Assembly (NCBI GenBank): GCA_030621455.1
Contig: JAUXHQ010000114.1
Span: forward strand, 1-6,616
Source: Deltaproteobacteria bacterium
Lineage (GTDB): Bacteria > Desulfobacterota > UBA8473
DNA length: 6,616 nt
Direction: 5' to 3'
This document shows positions 5,884 to 6,616 of this stretch, piece after piece (the stretch's first letter is position 1; each line of letters begins with the position of its first letter). The translations under genes and the position numbers were made by a program. Under the pieces are notes generated by a model, which was not told the origin of the DNA, did not search any database, and saw nothing but the letters and a program-made list of their open reading frames with translations.

Positions 5884-6312
5884 TCAGGCGTTAATCATGT
5901 CTGATCGTTCATTGTAAACGATATCAGTGGCTAAGCGAATGTCCTTCGGAAAACCCAGTCCCCTGTCTAAGAGGTTGATCTCTGTTTTTTTCAAACCAAA
6001 GAGATTTTCCACAAAACGGGTGGCATGGTCTGAATCAAACATCTTGCATGAAAATATATCAAGGCTTAAAAACCGTTTTAAAGGGAAGGTATGGATGCTG
6101 ATATGGCTTTCAGCGATAAGGACCACCCCTGACAGCCCCCAATCCTCGGGCTTCTTTCCAATGTATTTGAAGACATACGGCGGCATGATCTTTGTCATTC
6201 CCATCCTTTCGGGATAGGTGTCTAGAAAGCCGTAAATCAAATCCAAGTCTTCTAACCTGTTCTTAGTGGCACCGTATCCATCTATCATCAGATGTTGTCC
6301 AAAATGCTCCAT
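5884..6312 (-). CDS. speD: SpeD-family pyruvoyl-dependent decarboxylase; annotated as AdoMet decarboxylase but substrate doubtful
   Basis: A 142-residue member of the small prokaryotic S-adenosylmethionine decarboxylase family. The proenzyme cuts itself between Glu68 and Ser69 in SGVVLIAESHISIHTFP (61-77), turning Ser69 into the pyruvoyl cofactor. His74 and Cys89 match the processing and catalytic residues (Ser63, His68 and Cys83 of Thermotoga maritima SpeD, all at a constant offset of 6). In the same gap-free alignment, T. maritima Glu72, the ribose-binding acid (HTWPE), is Leu78 here (HTFPL). Families of SpeD that have lost AdoMet activity and decarboxylate arginine or ornithine are known, including in deltaproteobacteria. 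With agmatinase downstream and no speE or other arginine decarboxylase in view, arginine decarboxylase is a serious alternative. The ATG at 6312 has AAAGGAGG at 6324-6331, 11 bases upstream. It is the first gene of the visible operon. Family certain; substrate open. Confidence 0.88.
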   Translation of the reverse strand: MEHFGQHLMIDGYGATKNRLEDLDLIYGFLDTYPERMGMTKIMPPYVFKYIGKKPEDWGLSGVVLIAESHISIHTFPLKRFLSLDIFSCKMFDSDHATRFVENLFGLKKTEINLLDRGLGFPKDIRLATDIVYNERSDMINA

Positions 6313-6348
6313 ATTCCCAAATACCTCCTTTACCCTGAGATGGATGTA

Positions 6349-6354
6349 TTTATA
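6349..6354 (-). promoter_or_regulatory. Candidate -10 element upstream of speD
   Basis: TATAAA on the minus strand, about 18 bases upstream of the speD SD, would give a short 5' leader. No good TTGACA-like box lies 16-18 bases upstream, so it may need an activator or another sigma factor, or be chance. Confidence 0.25.
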
Positions 6355-6421
6355 ACTGTGCAGGTTTGCCGTCTCTGCAGTCAGCTCATTTTTTTATTGT
6401 CTGAACTTAAACGCGGCATAG

Positions 6422-6452
6422 GGTGCAAGGCATAAGGATTTGAACTTACACC
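6422..6452. repeat. Imperfect inverted repeat upstream of speD
   Basis: GGTGCAAG (6422-6429) and CTTACACC (6445-6452) pair over 8 positions with one wobble, with a 15-base loop. The inner TAAG (6433-6436) can alternatively pair with CTTA (6445-6448). It sits about 70 bases above the candidate -10, so it could be an operator. Confidence 0.3.
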
Positions 6453-6496
6453 TGTATCTTGATCCCTATAAAGTACCGTCTTTTCGCTATTTCAGA

Positions 6497-6523
6497 TAAA
6501 AATACGAAGCCTAAGATCTTCGT
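6497..6523 (-). terminator. Weak terminator-like hairpin with U-tract
   Basis: On the minus strand ACGAAG, an 8-base loop and CTTCGT (stem arms 6518-6523 and 6504-6509) are followed by ATTTTTAT. It would end a minus-strand transcript entering from beyond the right edge. The stem is only 6 bp and half A/T. Confidence 0.3.
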
Positions 6524-6616
6524 TACACGGAGATCCAACTCCGAAGCACCTGAATGAACAATAAATTATCCTTAAAAAATAAATCAGGAAGCCAGAGGGT
6601 AAGGTTTCCGAATCCT

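Larger units (their letters stand above)
6313..6616. other. 304-base noncoding region upstream of speD
   Basis: It holds the speD SD, a candidate -10, the inverted repeat at 6422-6452, the terminator-like hairpin at 6497-6523 and a further small hairpin, CGGAG/CTCCG, at 6528-6543. Two minus-strand frames are open from the right edge (to stops near 6524 and 6491), too short to judge as the end of a gene. No tRNA or riboswitch is recognisable. Confidence 0.5.

Noticed and set aside
6421..6455. tRNA-like T-arm (GTTCAAATCC on the minus strand)
   Set aside because: The T-stem does not pair correctly, and no acceptor stem, D-arm or anticodon arm can be drawn around it.
6491..6616. Possible C-terminal end of a minus-strand gene entering from the right
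   Set aside because: Two different frames are open for 30-40 codons, neither has a recognisable product, and such lengths occur by chance.

Overview
The window looks like a chromosomal segment of a Gram-negative, probably anaerobic bacterium of the Desulfobacterota (deltaproteobacterial) kind. That assignment is an inference from gene content: a small bacterial-type SpeD, a bacterial deoxyhypusine-synthase-like protein, an agmatinase and a eukaryote-like PFK-2/FBPase-2. There are no signs of phage, plasmid, IS or CRISPR. Base composition is mid-range and genes are tightly packed with clear Shine-Dalgarno (SD) sites.

Layout. From 1 to 369 (minus strand, cut by the window edge) lies an Ala/Lys/Glu-rich, coiled-coil-like protein with a hydrophobic N-terminus. 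It is divergent, across 94 bp, from a plus-strand gene at 464-1687 for a complete two-domain 6-phosphofructo-2-kinase/fructose-2,6-bisphosphatase, which is uncommon in bacteria. Every other gene is on the minus strand. In transcription order from the right these are speD (6312-5884), a deoxyhypusine-synthase-like gene (5755-4727), speB (4726-3806), a 52-codon basic small ORF (3633-3475), a WrbA-like flavodoxin (3452-2976) and manA (2951-1644). The manA 3' end overlaps the PFK-2/FBPase-2 3' end by 44 bp, tail to tail.

How the genes work together. speD, the DHS-like gene and speB form a polyamine operon, with no speE (spermidine synthase) and no conventional arginine decarboxylase in view. The SpeD keeps every residue needed to make its pyruvoyl cofactor, but has Leu where AdoMet decarboxylases carry the Glu that holds the AdoMet ribose. 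The most economical reading is a SpeD-derived amino-acid decarboxylase, most likely for arginine. It would feed agmatinase (agmatine to putrescine), with the DHS-like enzyme then making homospermidine. This would be a self-contained route from arginine to a triamine, and it is the most interesting hypothesis in the window.

The start of speB has to be moved: the true N-terminus lies 41 codons upstream of the first standard start, at a CTG that directly follows the TAA of the DHS-like gene in the same frame. ManA (mannose-6-P/fructose-6-P) and PFK-2/FBPase-2 (fructose-6-P/fructose-2,6-P2) meet at fructose 6-phosphate, but they are convergent and not one operon. The 304 bases right of speD hold its probable promoter and several small hairpins, and no gene I can support.
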